Of a DNA stretch of 41,027 nucleotides, positions 1-9,730 are shown piece by piece (the first letter of the stretch is position 1; every line of letters starts with the position of its first letter). The DNA is from Chthonomonas calidirosea (GTDB lineage: Bacteria; Armatimonadota; Chthonomonadetes; Chthonomonadales; Chthonomonadaceae). A program made the translations under genes and the position numbers. The notes beneath the pieces were generated by a model that saw only the letters and a program-made list of their open reading frames with translations, was not told where the DNA came from and made no database searches. The stretch lies in assembly GCA_945878775.1 (NCBI GenBank), contig CAMCUQ010000009.1, forward strand, positions 1-41,027, read 5' to 3'.

Positions 1-350
1 TGTGTGAACAGCGGGATTATACGGTAGACTAGAGAGGACATCAGGTACTCCGGGAAGAGGATTTGTTTGGCGACTTAACTCTACCTCAGAAGTTGCCTGA
101 TGTCGTAACACACTTTTTGTCTACATACTTTTACCGGAAACTAAAGATTCAAGATAACTATTCACCCCCTTCGGATCGTCTTATACAAGGCTCATTTACC
201 GCAGAGGCAGGAATCCGATCCTGAAATGGTAAATAGGAATCATTCGTAGTGATCAAGAAACTATTCGCCACCCCCTCGGAATGACAGAAACCCATAGTGG
301 CACGGGCTGAATAGAGATATATTGGGCAATAGTTCAAGGAGTTGGGGCGA
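1..350. other. Gene-free leader region with a spaced inverted repeat
   Basis: I find no credible coding region here. Both short frames open at base 1 on the plus strand stop within about 40 bases and could be the tail of an upstream gene. An inverted repeat GACATCAGG (37-45) / CCTGATGTC (96-104) encloses a 50-base loop, and there is no T-run after it. The stretch from about 150 to 335 has no recognisable motif apart from the ribosome binding site AAGGAG at 336-341 that serves the next gene. Confidence 0.5.
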
Positions 351-2330
351 ATGCTTTTACCTATTTTTCGGTGCGTAGTGGGGCTTTGTTTGCTTATAGC
401 GCCTTTTAGCGTCCATGCGCGACAAAAACAGCCTGCCTCCAAGGCAGTCCCCCCTATCGTAAAGCCTGCGAGCATAGACGCTGAATTGCAAGCCGCCCTG
501 AAAGCCGCCCCCACCACCGAACAATATCCTGATGCCGCCTCCATACGCCTTCTCGATCTTGGCAACGTGACCGTAAAGCCAGATGGAACCATTGTTGGCA
601 TCTTCCGAGAGAGCATGAAGCTGCTGAATGAGCGTGCGAGAGATATGGCGGAGGTCTCTATCCCCTATAACTCCTCTTATCAGCAAGTCAAAGTGTTACA
701 GGCGCGTACCATTCGCAAAGATGGAACCGTTCTCGTCGTTAAGCCAGAGGATATTCGCACCTCTGCCAGTTTTGGGGACTACCTGATGTATGACGATGCC
801 GTCGCCATAGGTTTCTCTATGCCCGGCATTGAGGACGATTGTGTCATTGACTACACTTTTCAGCTGACGACCTTGCCCACTCTCATGCCGGGGCAGTTTT
901 GGGCATATTGGGGCTTTAACGATCTCTATCCTGTGGTGCAGAGCCGCTATACTCTCAACATTCCAGAAAACAAGAGCTTCCGGTTCCATGTCTACAACGA
1001 TGCTAGCCTGAAGCCGGAGACCAAACAGGCAAACGGCAACAAGACCTTTGTTTGGGAGCGAAAGAACCTAAAGCCCATTGAGCGGGAACCCGCCATGCCA
1101 ACCATGCGCGATGTCCGTATCTGGATGGAACTCACCTCGCTGAATACTTGGAACGATATTGCCAGTTGGTTCTGGAGCCTAGCACGCTCTCAAATGAGCG
1201 CGACACAACCTATTAAAGAGACGGTACAAAAACTGATCGCAGGCAAGACAAGCTCCCTCGATAAAGCCCGCGTGATCTACGATTGGGTGGCAAACAAAAC
1301 CCGCTATGTTGGGCTAGAATTTGGGATCAGTGCCTACAAACCTCATGCCGCCTCAGAGGTTCACAAAAATCTCTATGGAGACTGCAAAGACAAGTCTATT
1401 CTATTGGTGACAATGCTTCAGCTTGCCGGGATCAAAGCCTACCCTGTACTACTCAAGGCAGGGGAGCCATCCCCTGTATCGGGTGATCTTCCCACCATCA
1501 CTGCCTTCAATCACTGTATCGCTCTTGCCGATGTAGAGGGCAAATCTTACTGGCTAGACGCCACAGCGGAGACAACCGCCTTTGGGGATATACCAGACTC
1601 GGATCGTGGTTGCGAAGGCTTCATTGTGCGCGATGGTAAAGGTGAGTTCAAAACCATTCCTCGCTATCTGCCCGAAGAAAACGGGGTTCGCATGAAGAGC
1701 CAACTTGCCTTGAATCCTGAAGGGGGAGCCACTGCGGATATAGAGATAGAAATGCATGGGGCAACCGGTCAGCAGATGCGTGCCGTCGTTCGCTCCTTGC
1801 CCCCAAGCAAGCGTAAAGACATGATGCAACAACTCATGCTTCGCTTCTTTCCCACGGGCAAACTAGAGACCTATACCCTGCCCGATGGGATCGGGAAAGA
1901 GGGTCCCTATATTATGCATCTCAAAATGAAGACCAGTGATTATGCCGAACCCGCTGGCAATCTCCTTTTGGTTCCTCTCGCCTTTGGCAACAATGGTAAC
2001 CAACAGACGCACCCCTTTCTGAAGGAGTCGCGTACCTATCCAATACTCCAAAACGAGGTTACTTTGCATCGTGCCGAAGTGCAGATTCAACTCCCGAAGG
2101 GCTATATCATCAGTGATATGCCCAAAAACCTTGCCCTTGATGGCGATATACAGTCGTTTCATCGTACCTATCAGAAGGCGACCGATGGCAAATCCCTTCT
2201 GCTCACCGAAGTGATCGAGGAAAGACCTGGCAAGATACTTCCCGACCGCTACCCACTTGTGCAATCGTACTTTAATACCCTCGTCCGTCTAAACAAAACG
2301 CGCCTTGTTCTTAGAGAGGAAAACCGATGA
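351..2330 (+). CDS. Exported DUF3857 / transglutaminase-like protein
   Basis: This 659-residue protein has an N-terminal signal peptide, a DUF3857 beta-rich domain (about residues 50-230), a transglutaminase-like domain (about 280-410) and a C-terminal beta domain. The thiol triad is visible: Cys345 in YGDCKDKS, His388 in FNHC and Asp403 in WLDAT. It is therefore probably able to form or break isopeptide or peptide bonds in the envelope; the substrate is unknown. I chose ATG at 351 because AAGGAG (336-341) sits 9 bases upstream. A TTG at 342 is in frame but abuts that ribosome binding site. Its stop overlaps the next start (ATGA), so the two genes are translationally coupled. Confidence 0.88.
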   Translation: MLLPIFRCVVGLCLLIAPFSVHARQKQPASKAVPPIVKPASIDAELQAALKAAPTTEQYPDAASIRLLDLGNVTVKPDGTIVGIFRESMKLLNERARDMAEVSIPYNSSYQQVKVLQARTIRKDGTVLVVKPEDIRTSASFGDYLMYDDAVAIGFSMPGIEDDCVIDYTFQLTTLPTLMPGQFWAYWGFNDLYPVVQSRYTLNIPENKSFRFHVYNDASLKPETKQANGNKTFVWERKNLKPIEREPAMPTMRDVRIWMELTSLNTWNDIASWFWSLARSQMSATQPIKETVQKLIAGKTSSLDKARVIYDWVANKTRYVGLEFGISAYKPHAASEVHKNLYGDCKDKSILLVTMLQLAGIKAYPVLLKAGEPSPVSGDLPTITAFNHCIALADVEGKSYWLDATAETTAFGDIPDSDRGCEGFIVRDGKGEFKTIPRYLPEENGVRMKSQLALNPEGGATADIEIEMHGATGQQMRAVVRSLPPSKRKDMMQQLMLRFFPTGKLETYTLPDGIGKEGPYIMHLKMKTSDYAEPAGNLLLVPLAFGNNGNQQTHPFLKESRTYPILQNEVTLHRAEVQIQLPKGYIISDMPKNLALDGDIQSFHRTYQKATDGKSLLLTEVIEERPGKILPDRYPLVQSYFNTLVRLNKTRLVLREENR

Positions 2331-4783
2331 CTTTGAAATCACTCCGAAATTCCCGTTTGGCATTCGGTTTGGTGATCGCGCTCTGTCCTACAGCCTCGCA
2401 ATCCTTCGCGCAGACGCCCCCAAAACCTGCCGATCCGCCTGCCTCCGCCAAACCCGCTGCTAGTCCGCCAGTGCAGCCTCCCAAACCTCCCGCTCCGCCC
2501 GACCCGAAAAAGTTAAAGGCGTATGAGGATGTCGTCACCAAAGAGGCAAAATCGGATAAAGGGGTCTTCACCGTTCACCGCATTGATGAGAAGGTTCTCT
2601 TTGAGATTCCCACCGCGATGCTGGATAAAGATATGCTTTGGCAGGTAGAGGCGGCACAAGTTCCCTCCAATACCGTTTATGGTGGCTCTCACCTTGGTAC
2701 GGTTGTGATCCGCTGGACACGTCGCAATAACCAGATATTCTTGCGTCGTATGTTCTACGATCTCCGTGCCGAAAAAGGGGAAGCTATCAAAAGAGCCGTG
2801 AGCGATGCGAATGTCGCTCCCATTATCTCAAACTTTCAGGTTGAGACCGAGAACAAAGACAAAAGCCCCGTCATTGATGTCAGCCGATTTTTGGTAGGCA
2901 GTCCCAGTGAGTTCAATATTGCCGCTCGCTTTGGTGGAATGGGAGTCGATCCTAGTCGCTCTTACCTAGATCGAATAAAAGCCTTCCCCACCAACATAGA
3001 GGCACGAGTTCTCGTTACTTTCGGGCTTCCTCCGGGGCGAGGCGCGTCTAGTGCCACTGCCACTCTTCATCACAGTTTTGCCCTCCTACCAGAGAAGCCT
3101 TTTATTGGACGCCTCGCCGATTCACGGGTAGGCTACTTCACCGAAGACTTTCAAGATGCAGGGCGAGCAGAGAACCGCATTGTGGATCGCAGTTATATCT
3201 CCCGCTATCGCTTAGAAAAGAAAGACCCCTCTGCCGCCGTTTCAGAGCCTATCAAGCCCATTATCTACTATGTAAGCCGTGAGGTTCCTGAAGAGTGGCG
3301 TTCTTACATCAAGAAAGGGGTAGAGGACTGGCAACCCGCCTTCGAGCAGGCAGGCTTCAAAAACGCCATTATCTGCAAGGATGCCCCTACTGAGAAAGAA
3401 GACCCAAACTGGGATCCAGAGGACTCCCGCTATTCCGTAATTCGCTGGGCTCCAAACGCCATCGAGAACGCAATGGGACCCCACGTCCACGATCCACGCA
3501 CGGGAGAGATTCTCTCGGCGCACATCATCGTCTGGCACGACATTTTGAAATTGCAAGAGGCATGGTACTTCTCTCAATGTGGACCCCTTGATCCCCGCGC
3601 TCGCAGTTTTCCTTTCCCCAAAGACCTCACGGGAGAGCTTCTCCGCTACGTTGTGGCGCACGAGGTTGGGCATACGCTGGGGCTACGGCATAATCACCGT
3701 GGTAGCTCTGCGTTTACCGTAGCACAACTTCGCAACAAAGCCTTTACCGAAAAGTGGGGAGATGAAGCCTCGATCATGGACTATGGTCGCTTCAACTATG
3801 TGGCGCAACCCGGCGACAATGTGCGCCTCATTCCCAAGCTTGGTCCCTACGACTTTTTCGCCATCGAGTGGGGCTATAAGCCACAGAACGCTCGTACTTC
3901 GGACGACGAAAAAAGTGCGCTCGATTTGATAGCCTCCCGGCAAGTGACCGATCCCACGGTGCGCTTTGGAAACAGGGAAAACAGCTCTGTCATTATGTCT
4001 GATGATCCCGGCGTCCAGATCGAAGACCTCACTAACGATGGGATAGAGGCAGGGCGACTCGGATTCGCGAATCTAGAGCGTGTCTCAAGGCTGCTTATTC
4101 CCGTCACGTCAAAGTTTGGAGAGGACTATTCACGCCTCAACGAGATGTTTGGAAGTATGATGCAACAGTACATGATGGAGATGATTCATGTCACCGCCAT
4201 TATTGGAGGAGTTACAGAAACCGACTACCATGCGGGGCGTGGAGGTGATGTCTTTAGCCACGTTCCAAAGGCACGCCAACAGGCAGCAATGCAGTTCTTG
4301 CAAGACTATGCCTTCAAGCGAACCGCTACCCTTGTTCAGCCCGCTGTCATGAACAAGATCGGCTCTTCGGGCATCTCTGGCGCTGTCTCTCGTTATCAAG
4401 GCTCTGTCCTGAACTTCCTGCTTGCTCCCGCACGCTTCCAAAGGCTGACGGATGGGCAGGCGCTCCTTGGTAAGAACGCCTACTCGGTTACGGAGATGGT
4501 TGCTGATCTCCAATCGGGAATCTGGTCAGAACTGAAGACGGCTTCTCCTCAGATTAGCCTTTTCCGTCGCAATCTACAACGCACCTACCTTGCTCGCATC
4601 AAGACCTACTTCGACCCAGACACCTCCAATCCTAGCGAAGTTCGTGCGGCACTGCGTGGGGCATTGCAGGGGCTATTGGGTTCTCTCAGTGTCTCGATCC
4701 CCAAAGTGAAAGACACGGAGACTCTTCTCCATCTGCGGGATTGTCGTAGCACCATTGACCAGACGCTAAACCCACGTCGTTAG
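2327..4783 (+). CDS. Exported zinc-dependent metalloprotease (DUF5117/DUF4953 type)
   Basis: This 818-residue protein has a signal peptide (residues 1-27, ending FAQ) and a long proline/alanine/lysine-rich linker (about 28-65), then a DUF5117-like beta domain and a metzincin-type catalytic domain. The zinc motif HEVGHTLGLRH starts at His445, with catalytic Glu446 and further ligands His449 and His455, followed by NHRGS; the Met-turn is probably SIMDYGRFNY further on. Families with this layout are exported or periplasmic proteases of uncertain substrate. The gene starts inside the stop of the transglutaminase-like gene (ATGA) behind a GAGAGGAAA ribosome binding site, so the two products are likely made in fixed ratio. 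Confidence 0.9.
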   Translation: MTLKSLRNSRLAFGLVIALCPTASQSFAQTPPKPADPPASAKPAASPPVQPPKPPAPPDPKKLKAYEDVVTKEAKSDKGVFTVHRIDEKVLFEIPTAMLDKDMLWQVEAAQVPSNTVYGGSHLGTVVIRWTRRNNQIFLRRMFYDLRAEKGEAIKRAVSDANVAPIISNFQVETENKDKSPVIDVSRFLVGSPSEFNIAARFGGMGVDPSRSYLDRIKAFPTNIEARVLVTFGLPPGRGASSATATLHHSFALLPEKPFIGRLADSRVGYFTEDFQDAGRAENRIVDRSYISRYRLEKKDPSAAVSEPIKPIIYYVSREVPEEWRSYIKKGVEDWQPAFEQAGFKNAIICKDAPTEKEDPNWDPEDSRYSVIRWAPNAIENAMGPHVHDPRTGEILSAHIIVWHDILKLQEAWYFSQCGPLDPRARSFPFPKDLTGELLRYVVAHEVGHTLGLRHNHRGSSAFTVAQLRNKAFTEKWGDEASIMDYGRFNYVAQPGDNVRLIPKLGPYDFFAIEWGYKPQNARTSDDEKSALDLIASRQVTDPTVRFGNRENSSVIMSDDPGVQIEDLTNDGIEAGRLGFANLERVSRLLIPVTSKFGEDYSRLNEMFGSMMQQYMMEMIHVTAIIGGVTETDYHAGRGGDVFSHVPKARQQAAMQFLQDYAFKRTATLVQPAVMNKIGSSGISGAVSRYQGSVLNFLLAPARFQRLTDGQALLGKNAYSVTEMVADLQSGIWSELKTASPQISLFRRNLQRTYLARIKTYFDPDTSNPSEVRAALRGALQGLLGSLSVSIPKVKDTETLLHLRDCRSTIDQTLNPRR

Positions 4784-4823
4784 GGCAGGCTCTTAGGAAC
4801 TAGGGGTGTTTACCTTCCAAAAA

Positions 4824-4863
4824 CCGCTCCCTTTCTCTCGTATTTACGAGTGAGAGGGAGCGG
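4824..4863. terminator. Long hairpin after the metalloprotease gene
   Basis: Two 19-base arms (4824-4842 and 4845-4863) pair with one G-T wobble and one mismatch around a two-base TT centre. On the plus strand no T-run follows. On the minus strand the hairpin is followed by TTTTTGG, so it is a better intrinsic terminator for minus-strand transcripts. It lies 40 bases after the metalloprotease stop and probably ends or stabilises that mRNA. Confidence 0.55.
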
Positions 4864-4994
4864 TGAGAAGGAAAAACAAGGAGTGTGCAAGGTGTTTTTT
4901 CAGATTTAAGATAACAAAACCTGCCGCTTCGCAGTCAGAGATTGTAGTGCAAATGCCGAAAGACCCCCTTTCTCTGAGAAGGTCTCTGCCTCTA

Positions 4995-5702
4995 ATGCCG
5001 ATGACAGAACGTATCTGCGAGCTTCCATACGAGTGCAAAAAACGCCATGACGGTATGACATTGGTGGAGTTGCTTGTCGTCTTAGCCATCATTACTGCCA
5101 TTATGGCAATCACTTTCCCCGTCTTTTTGAAAACGATCAATAACGCCCAACGAACCTCCTGCCTCACCAGTATGCATCAGGTAGCGCAGTCCTTAGAACT
5201 TTATCTTCAAGACTACGATTCGGTATATCCCGCCTTTACCGTAGACCCTGCCAGTCGCCTAAATGCAGCCAATCCTGTCTATTGGCATGATCGGTTTTGT
5301 CAAGGGCAGTTTCTCGAACCCGGTCAAGTTAGTTGGAATACCCTCACCAAGCCTTACTCCACAACGGCTCTCTTCTACTGCCCTGCCGACAAACGCCATA
5401 ACCCACCCACTACCTCCTACGAGTATAAAATGTGGCTTGCCTTGGGGCATCGAGAGCTAGAAATACCCTCCCCCTCTCAAATGGCAATGCTTTGGGAGCA
5501 GTGGAGTTTTCATATTGACCCCAATTTTTCAGAACATGATCGTCGCTCGCGCCTCAACCTTGCTTTTGCAGATGGACACGTTCACCCCGTAGACCTAGAT
5601 CGCACCACCTCTGCCCGCTACGGCACGGGACCCGATCTCCATTGGCTTTTTGTTGGTGACAAAATGAGCGTGGGATTAGGCGGAAAAGACGTTACCGACT
5701 AG
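4995..5702 (+). CDS. Prepilin-type protein with H-X9-DG C-terminus (type II secretion/pilin-like)
   Basis: The sequence KKRHDG/MTLVELLVVLAII is a class III prepilin leader. Cleavage would fall after Gly20, leaving Met+1 and the conserved Glu+5, followed by a hydrophobic helix (about residues 23-43). The C-terminal part contains RLNLAFADGHVHPV, the H-X9-DG signature of abundant pilin-like proteins in Planctomycetota and Armatimonadota. ATG 4995 gives 235 residues with GAGAAGG 12 bases upstream. ATG 5001 is also possible. A GTG at 4863 extends the frame but begins inside the upstream hairpin, so I disfavour it. No prepilin peptidase or assembly ATPase lies nearby, so this is probably one of several dispersed pseudopilins. 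Confidence 0.8.
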   Translation: MPMTERICELPYECKKRHDGMTLVELLVVLAIITAIMAITFPVFLKTINNAQRTSCLTSMHQVAQSLELYLQDYDSVYPAFTVDPASRLNAANPVYWHDRFCQGQFLEPGQVSWNTLTKPYSTTALFYCPADKRHNPPTTSYEYKMWLALGHRELEIPSPSQMAMLWEQWSFHIDPNFSEHDRRSRLNLAFADGHVHPVDLDRTTSARYGTGPDLHWLFVGDKMSVGLGGKDVTD

Positions 5703-5709
5703 TTTTGCT

Positions 5710-5729
5710 CCGAAAAGAAGGCTTTTTGG
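5710..5729. terminator. Possible short bidirectional terminator between convergent genes
   Basis: A stem of about eight pairs (5710-5717 with 5722-5729, one G-T wobble) with a four-base loop fills most of the 31-base gap between the convergent prepilin and amidase genes. The arms are A- and T-rich on their outer sides, so it could act in either direction. The stem is short and the call is tentative. Confidence 0.35.
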
Positions 5730-5733
5730 GCGT

Positions 5734-6654
5734 TCAAGGGGCAAATTGGCGCAATATACTCTTGGCGACTTTGCAAGCGACGGTGTAGGCGGGATCAAAC
5801 ACATTCCCGATCTCGTATTCGATACACTGCCCCAATAGCGTATGCGCCCCCACAGGATCGAGACCGTAGTCTTCGAGAAGCCAGCGCGTCAGTTCGGTTG
5901 TCGCGTGTTGTAGTGCCTGATCTAGTGGGCGGGCATTGCCGACAGTGATGATATGGGTCTCATTCTCGGCACGGGGCCAGAAGATACGTTTGCCCTTAAG
6001 AACCTTCACCGTGAACTGCACATCAAACGAGATTTCGATCCCCGTACCAACGATCTCACCGTCGCCCTGAATGGCGTGTCCATCCCCCACAAAGAGAAGT
6101 GCCCCCTCTGCCTCCACAGGAAAGTAGACAGTTGCTCCCTGCTCAAATCCCTTATAATCCATATTGCCACCATGCGGACCCGAAGTTGCAGTCGAGATTG
6201 CCTGTTCGCCCGCAGGTGCGACTCCAAAACAGCCGAGCATCGGGCGCAAAGGAAGCGTCAGTCTCCCCAATTTCGTCTCTGGTTTTGCGAAGGTAGCTGT
6301 TCCGTTTTCCAGATCAAGCTCCCATTCGCACCAAGGACTCTGCATCGGCATCTCACGCACATACTCAGGATCGACCACGTTTGCAGCAAGGCGTCCATTG
6401 GTATAACCTATGCGTCGGTTTGGGTAGAGCCGATCAAAGGTGACGGCAAGCGTGTCGCCTTGCTCTGCCCCCTCCACGTAAAAGGGTCCCGTTTGTGGGT
6501 TTCCCCGCTTTGCTACGGGCTGATCATGCTCATCATGTCCCATCGCATCGGCTGTCTTTGTGATAACGGTATCCCCGTCCGCGATTCGCAATACAGGCGG
6601 ATAGGTCCCCATCGCATTATAGTAGTGTTGTGGTGTAAAGTGGTGAATTGCCAT
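5734..6654 (-). CDS. Acetamidase/formamidase family protein
   Basis: This 306-residue protein matches the FmdA_AmdA family along its whole length, with segments such as FYVEGAEQGDTLAV, GPHGGNMDYK and LFVGDGHAIQGDGE. Members hydrolyse formamide or short-chain amides to ammonia and the acid in the cytoplasm, using a metal. The start is supported by AAAGGAG five bases upstream. It is the last gene of a minus-strand operon, 18 bases after an amino-acid-type ABC ATPase, so the amide may be imported by that transporter or be a by-product of using the imported solute. The exact substrate cannot be read from the sequence. Confidence 0.88.
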   Translation of the reverse strand: MAIHHFTPQHYYNAMGTYPPVLRIADGDTVITKTADAMGHDEHDQPVAKRGNPQTGPFYVEGAEQGDTLAVTFDRLYPNRRIGYTNGRLAANVVDPEYVREMPMQSPWCEWELDLENGTATFAKPETKLGRLTLPLRPMLGCFGVAPAGEQAISTATSGPHGGNMDYKGFEQGATVYFPVEAEGALLFVGDGHAIQGDGEIVGTGIEISFDVQFTVKVLKGKRIFWPRAENETHIITVGNARPLDQALQHATTELTRWLLEDYGLDPVGAHTLLGQCIEYEIGNVFDPAYTVACKVAKSILRQFAP

Positions 6655-6672
6655 ATCGACTCCTTTCTCTTC

Positions 6673-7404
6673 CTATCGCTCCAGAATACGTGCTAGAAAC
6701 GTGCGGGTTCGCTCCTCTTTTGGGTTTGAAAAAATCTCTTCGGGAGTACCCTGCTCTAAAATGCGCCCCGCATCCAGAAAGAGGACGCGGTGCGCCACCT
6801 CTTTCGCAAACCCCATCTCGTGTGTGGCAACCACCATCGTTCTGCCCTCACGCGCCAAATTCCGCATGACTGCCAACACCTCCCCCACAAGCTCTGGGTC
6901 GAGTGCCGAAGTGGGTTCATCAAATAAAAGCAGGCGCGGATTCATTGCAAGGGCGCGTGCAATCGCCACTCGCTGTTGCTGTCCTCCAGAGAGTTCGCCC
7001 GGATAGTTCTGTGCTTTTTCACTCAGTTGTACCCGGTCCAATAACTCCCTGCCTTCCCGCAAAGCCACCTCCGCAGAGACACCAAGCACCTTGCGTGGAG
7101 CCAACGCCACATTCTCCAACGCCGTCAAATGGGGGAAAAGGTTAAATCGCTGAAACACCATCCCGATCTGCTTCCGAACCCAGTTCAGGTTTGAGGGCGT
7201 GACCTCTGCGTCCATAAAACGGATGCGCCCCGCAGAGGGAGGCTCCAGTCTATTGATACATCGCAGTAGGGTAGACTTTCCGCTACCAGACGCGCCTATT
7301 AACGCAACAACCTCCCCCTCCTTCACCGTCAGATCGATCCCCTCCAACACCTTCAATGAGCCAAAACTCTTCTCAAGTTGATGAATCTCCAGTATCTGTG
7401 TCAT
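6673..7404 (-). CDS. Polar amino acid ABC transporter ATP-binding protein (GlnQ-like)
   Basis: This 243-residue ATPase has all ABC motifs: Walker [10 protein letters not shown] (37-45), Q-loop FQRFN, signature LSGGQQQ (138-144), Walker B with DEP (162-164) and the H-loop His195. Length and sequence fit the polar amino acid uptake subfamily (GlnQ/HisP/ArtP). It powers the fused binding-protein/permease encoded immediately upstream: its ATG overlaps that gene's TAA by one base (TAATG). The substrate is not identifiable from the ATPase. Confidence 0.92.
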   Translation of the reverse strand: MTQILEIHQLEKSFGSLKVLEGIDLTVKEGEVVALIGASGSGKSTLLRCINRLEPPSAGRIRFMDAEVTPSNLNWVRKQIGMVFQRFNLFPHLTALENVALAPRKVLGVSAEVALREGRELLDRVQLSEKAQNYPGELSGGQQQRVAIARALAMNPRLLLFDEPTSALDPELVGEVLAVMRNLAREGRTMVVATHEMGFAKEVAHRVLFLDAGRILEQGTPEEIFSNPKEERTRTFLARILER

Positions 7405-9041
7405 TAGGCTTTGGTTCCCTTCTGGACTTTTGCCTCACGGCGTATCGGTTGCCAACGGTTCTCCAAGCGGCTCACAAGGTAGGTCAACGGTAGCGTGAGT
7501 AACAAGTAGATCACTGCAATAGCAAGGTAGACCGTGGTTGCGGAACCGGAATTGGTGGCGATCTCTTTCCCTTCGCGCATCAACTCTGTGACCGCTACCA
7601 CCGAAACGAGGGAAGAATCTTTCAGAAGCGCAATGGCTTCATTTGTTAGAGGAGGCAGTACTCGTCGCAATGTCTGGGGCAATATCACCCACCGCATCGC
7701 TCCGAAATAGTCCATACCCAGCGAACGCGCCGCCTCCATCTGCCCCGAATCGATGCTCTCGATCCCTCCTCGGAAAATCTCGGCGATATACGCCGCCGCG
7801 TTCACGCTCAGGGCAATGATGCCAGAGGCAAAAGGCGAAAAATCAAGGTGTAGTGCCGGTAGAACAAAATAGATCACATAAATCTGCATCAATAGGGGAG
7901 TTCCACGCACAATCTCGATGTAGGTCACTGCCAACCAACGCAACGCTCGTATGCGCGAGATACGGCAGAGCGCAACTGCAAGCCCCGCAGGAGTTCCAAA
8001 GAGGAGGGTCAAGAACGTGAGTATGAGGGTGACCCGCGCCCCTAGAAATAACTGTGGAAGCGAAGCCCGTATTACATCCCATCGAATACTGAGCGCGGAG
8101 GCTGTGGGAGGAGTTGGTGCGCCACCTTGAACGTTCCCAGAACTGCCCGCGACCTCTCGCTTCTGCTTCGTGAGAAACTCTAGCCCCTCAAAGGTGCGTG
8201 CAGGAGCGACCACAGAGCCTGCTTTGCCCACCCGATCAAGACCCCCCAGAATCTGGGTCGTCAACGGTTCTCGAATCCACTCTGCATGGAGGCGTGCATA
8301 CCGTCCATCCACCATAATCTTTTCGAGGGCAAAGTTGACCGCAGAGACAAGCCGCGCCTCTGCTCTCCATGCCACGATCCCAACATTCTCCTCTTGAATA
8401 ATTCCCCCCACCAACTCCAACTCTGGAAAGTTCTTCCTTAGAATCTCTTTGAGGGCAGGGAGATCGGCAACAAGCGCATCTGACTTGTTGTTCCGCACAT
8501 CCATCAGCCCATCTTGCAACACATCGAACTTTGCCAAACGGTCTTTCGGAACCCCGATCTTTTCTGCCGCAAACTGCCCCGTCGTCTGCATCTGCACCGA
8601 AACCCGCTTATCGAGAATATCCTGTGCCTTCTGAATCCGCGAGTCGCCCTTGCGTTTTGCCACTGTCTGCCCTGAAAGAAAGTAGGGGCGTGAAAAGAGG
8701 TACCCCTTCTGCTTGCGTTCCTCCGTAATGGTGACCCCTGCCATGACGAGATCGCACTTCTGACTCTCCAGTGAGCCAAGCACCCCTGCCCATTCCAGAT
8801 TCAACCAACGGACTTTGACTCCCAACTCTTTCCCGATCTCGTTTCCAAGCTCCACATCAAACCCTTTTAGCACCTCCGCCTCCCGAAATTCAAAGGGGGG
8901 GTACGTTGCATCCGTCGCAATAACGAGTTCACCCCGTTGACGGATACGATCAAGAGCGTCTTGGGCAAAACAGAAAGAGTTCAAAGAGGCAAAAACACAG
9001 ACGAACATGAGAACCAAAACAAGAGGGCGAAGGACTCGCAT
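7404..9041 (-). CDS. Fused amino acid ABC transporter substrate-binding protein and permease
   Basis: This is a single 545-residue polypeptide. Residues 1-33 are a signal sequence ending near CFAQD. About 35-260 is a family 3 solute-binding domain, with [15 protein letters not shown] near its start and a GVTITEERK segment. A linker of about 60 residues follows. About 315-540 is a His/Glu/Gln/Arg/Orn-type permease with five or so membrane helices and the EAA loop [17 protein letters not shown] that docks the ATPase. I chose ATG at 9041 because AGGAG lies nine bases upstream and a hydrophobic signal follows. The frame extends 90 codons further upstream, but that part crosses the opposing promoter and accB and looks non-coding. 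Such fusions tether the receptor to the channel. Confidence 0.9.
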   Translation of the reverse strand: MRVLRPLVLVLMFVCVFASLNSFCFAQDALDRIRQRGELVIATDATYPPFEFREAEVLKGFDVELGNEIGKELGVKVRWLNLEWAGVLGSLESQKCDLVMAGVTITEERKQKGYLFSRPYFLSGQTVAKRKGDSRIQKAQDILDKRVSVQMQTTGQFAAEKIGVPKDRLAKFDVLQDGLMDVRNNKSDALVADLPALKEILRKNFPELELVGGIIQEENVGIVAWRAEARLVSAVNFALEKIMVDGRYARLHAEWIREPLTTQILGGLDRVGKAGSVVAPARTFEGLEFLTKQKREVAGSSGNVQGGAPTPPTASALSIRWDVIRASLPQLFLGARVTLILTFLTLLFGTPAGLAVALCRISRIRALRWLAVTYIEIVRGTPLLMQIYVIYFVLPALHLDFSPFASGIIALSVNAAAYIAEIFRGGIESIDSGQMEAARSLGMDYFGAMRWVILPQTLRRVLPPLTNEAIALLKDSSLVSVVAVTELMREGKEIATNSGSATTVYLAIAVIYLLLTLPLTYLVSRLENRWQPIRREAKVQKGTKA

Positions 9042-9110
9042 GGGGGTGGTCTCCTCACAGGTAGAACTTTTAGGAGGTTTCGAGACAGAGGCGGTGATCT
9101 CCTCCTCTCC

Positions 9111-9140
9111 TTGACAAAGATACCCTTTGGAAAGTATACT
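9111..9140 (+). promoter_or_regulatory. Sigma70-type promoter of accB
   Basis: TTGACA (9111-9116) and TATACT (9135-9140) are separated by 18 bases, a near-consensus housekeeping promoter. Transcription would begin near 9147, leaving a 44-base leader before accB. It lies in the 149-base divergent gap opposite the ABC transporter gene. A very similar sequence precedes asd. Confidence 0.8.
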
Positions 9141-9190
9141 CTCGAACACATACAGAGATTCGGTAAGGTGGAGAAGGATGGGACGCTTGC

Positions 9191-9706
9191 ATGGCGATAC
9201 TCGGTTTTGAACTTGAGGATATTGCAAAACTACTCGCACTCGTAGACGAACATGGTCTGGAGGAGATATTACTGGAAGAGGGTGAGCAGACGCTTCGTAT
9301 TCGAGGCGCAACCTACTCTCGGAAAGCTCCCAAAAGCACCGCAGTAACGGTAGTTGAGAGCACTCCCAATGTCACTCCAACAAGACCACCCGTCGCACAG
9401 ATAGCTGCGGCTTCCAGAACAGTTCAATCCTCCAAAGCCTCAGCCCCTGCGGAAGATACGGCAGGGCTGATCGCGCTCAAATCTCCCATGGTGGGGGTCT
9501 TCTATCGCTCCAACCAACCGGGAGCCCCTCCCCTTATTGATATTGGTCAGCCTGTCGCTGTGGGACAAGCTATTGGCATCATCGAAGCAATGAAAATATT
9601 TTCCGAAATTCCTGCTGAACTGGCGGGCGTTGTCGTCTCCATTCCTGCCAAAGAGGGCAAGCTGGTACAGGCGGGAGAGACCCTCGTACTACTGAGAGCA
9701 GGCTAG
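9191..9706 (+). CDS. accB: Biotin carboxyl carrier protein of acetyl-CoA carboxylase
   Basis: This 171-residue protein has the typical AccB layout: an N-terminal helical domain, an Ala/Pro/Thr-rich flexible linker (about 45-90) and a C-terminal biotinyl domain with the biotin site EAMK, Lys135 being the modified residue. It carries CO2 from biotin carboxylase to carboxyltransferase in the first step of fatty acid synthesis. accC, its usual partner, is not in the window; the next gene is hom. The start has GAGAAGG about 13 bases upstream, slightly far but the only plausible site. Confidence 0.93.
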   Translation: MAILGFELEDIAKLLALVDEHGLEEILLEEGEQTLRIRGATYSRKAPKSTAVTVVESTPNVTPTRPPVAQIAAASRTVQSSKASAPAEDTAGLIALKSPMVGVFYRSNQPGAPPLIDIGQPVAVGQAIGIIEAMKIFSEIPAELAGVVVSIPAKEGKLVQAGETLVLLRAG

Positions 9707-9730
9707 AAATAATGAGGTTTTGCCGTTACC

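Noticed and set aside
1-350. Possible tRNA or structured RNA in the gene-free left end
   Set aside because: Only one 9-base spaced inverted repeat is present, with no cloverleaf, anticodon arm or known riboswitch core.
158-616. Minus-strand open frame of 152 codons overlapping the start of the transglutaminase-like gene
   Set aside because: It has no domain, runs opposite the signal peptide of a well-supported gene and has no ribosome binding site; it is a shadow frame.
5953-6696. Plus-strand open frame of 247 codons opposite the amidase gene
   Set aside because: It mirrors the codons of a clear FmdA-type amidase and has low-complexity composition with no recognisable domain.
9042-9311. Extended N-terminus of the fused ABC binding protein (90 extra codons)
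   Set aside because: It crosses the opposing accB promoter and start, lacks a signal sequence, and a better start with a ribosome binding site lies at 9041.
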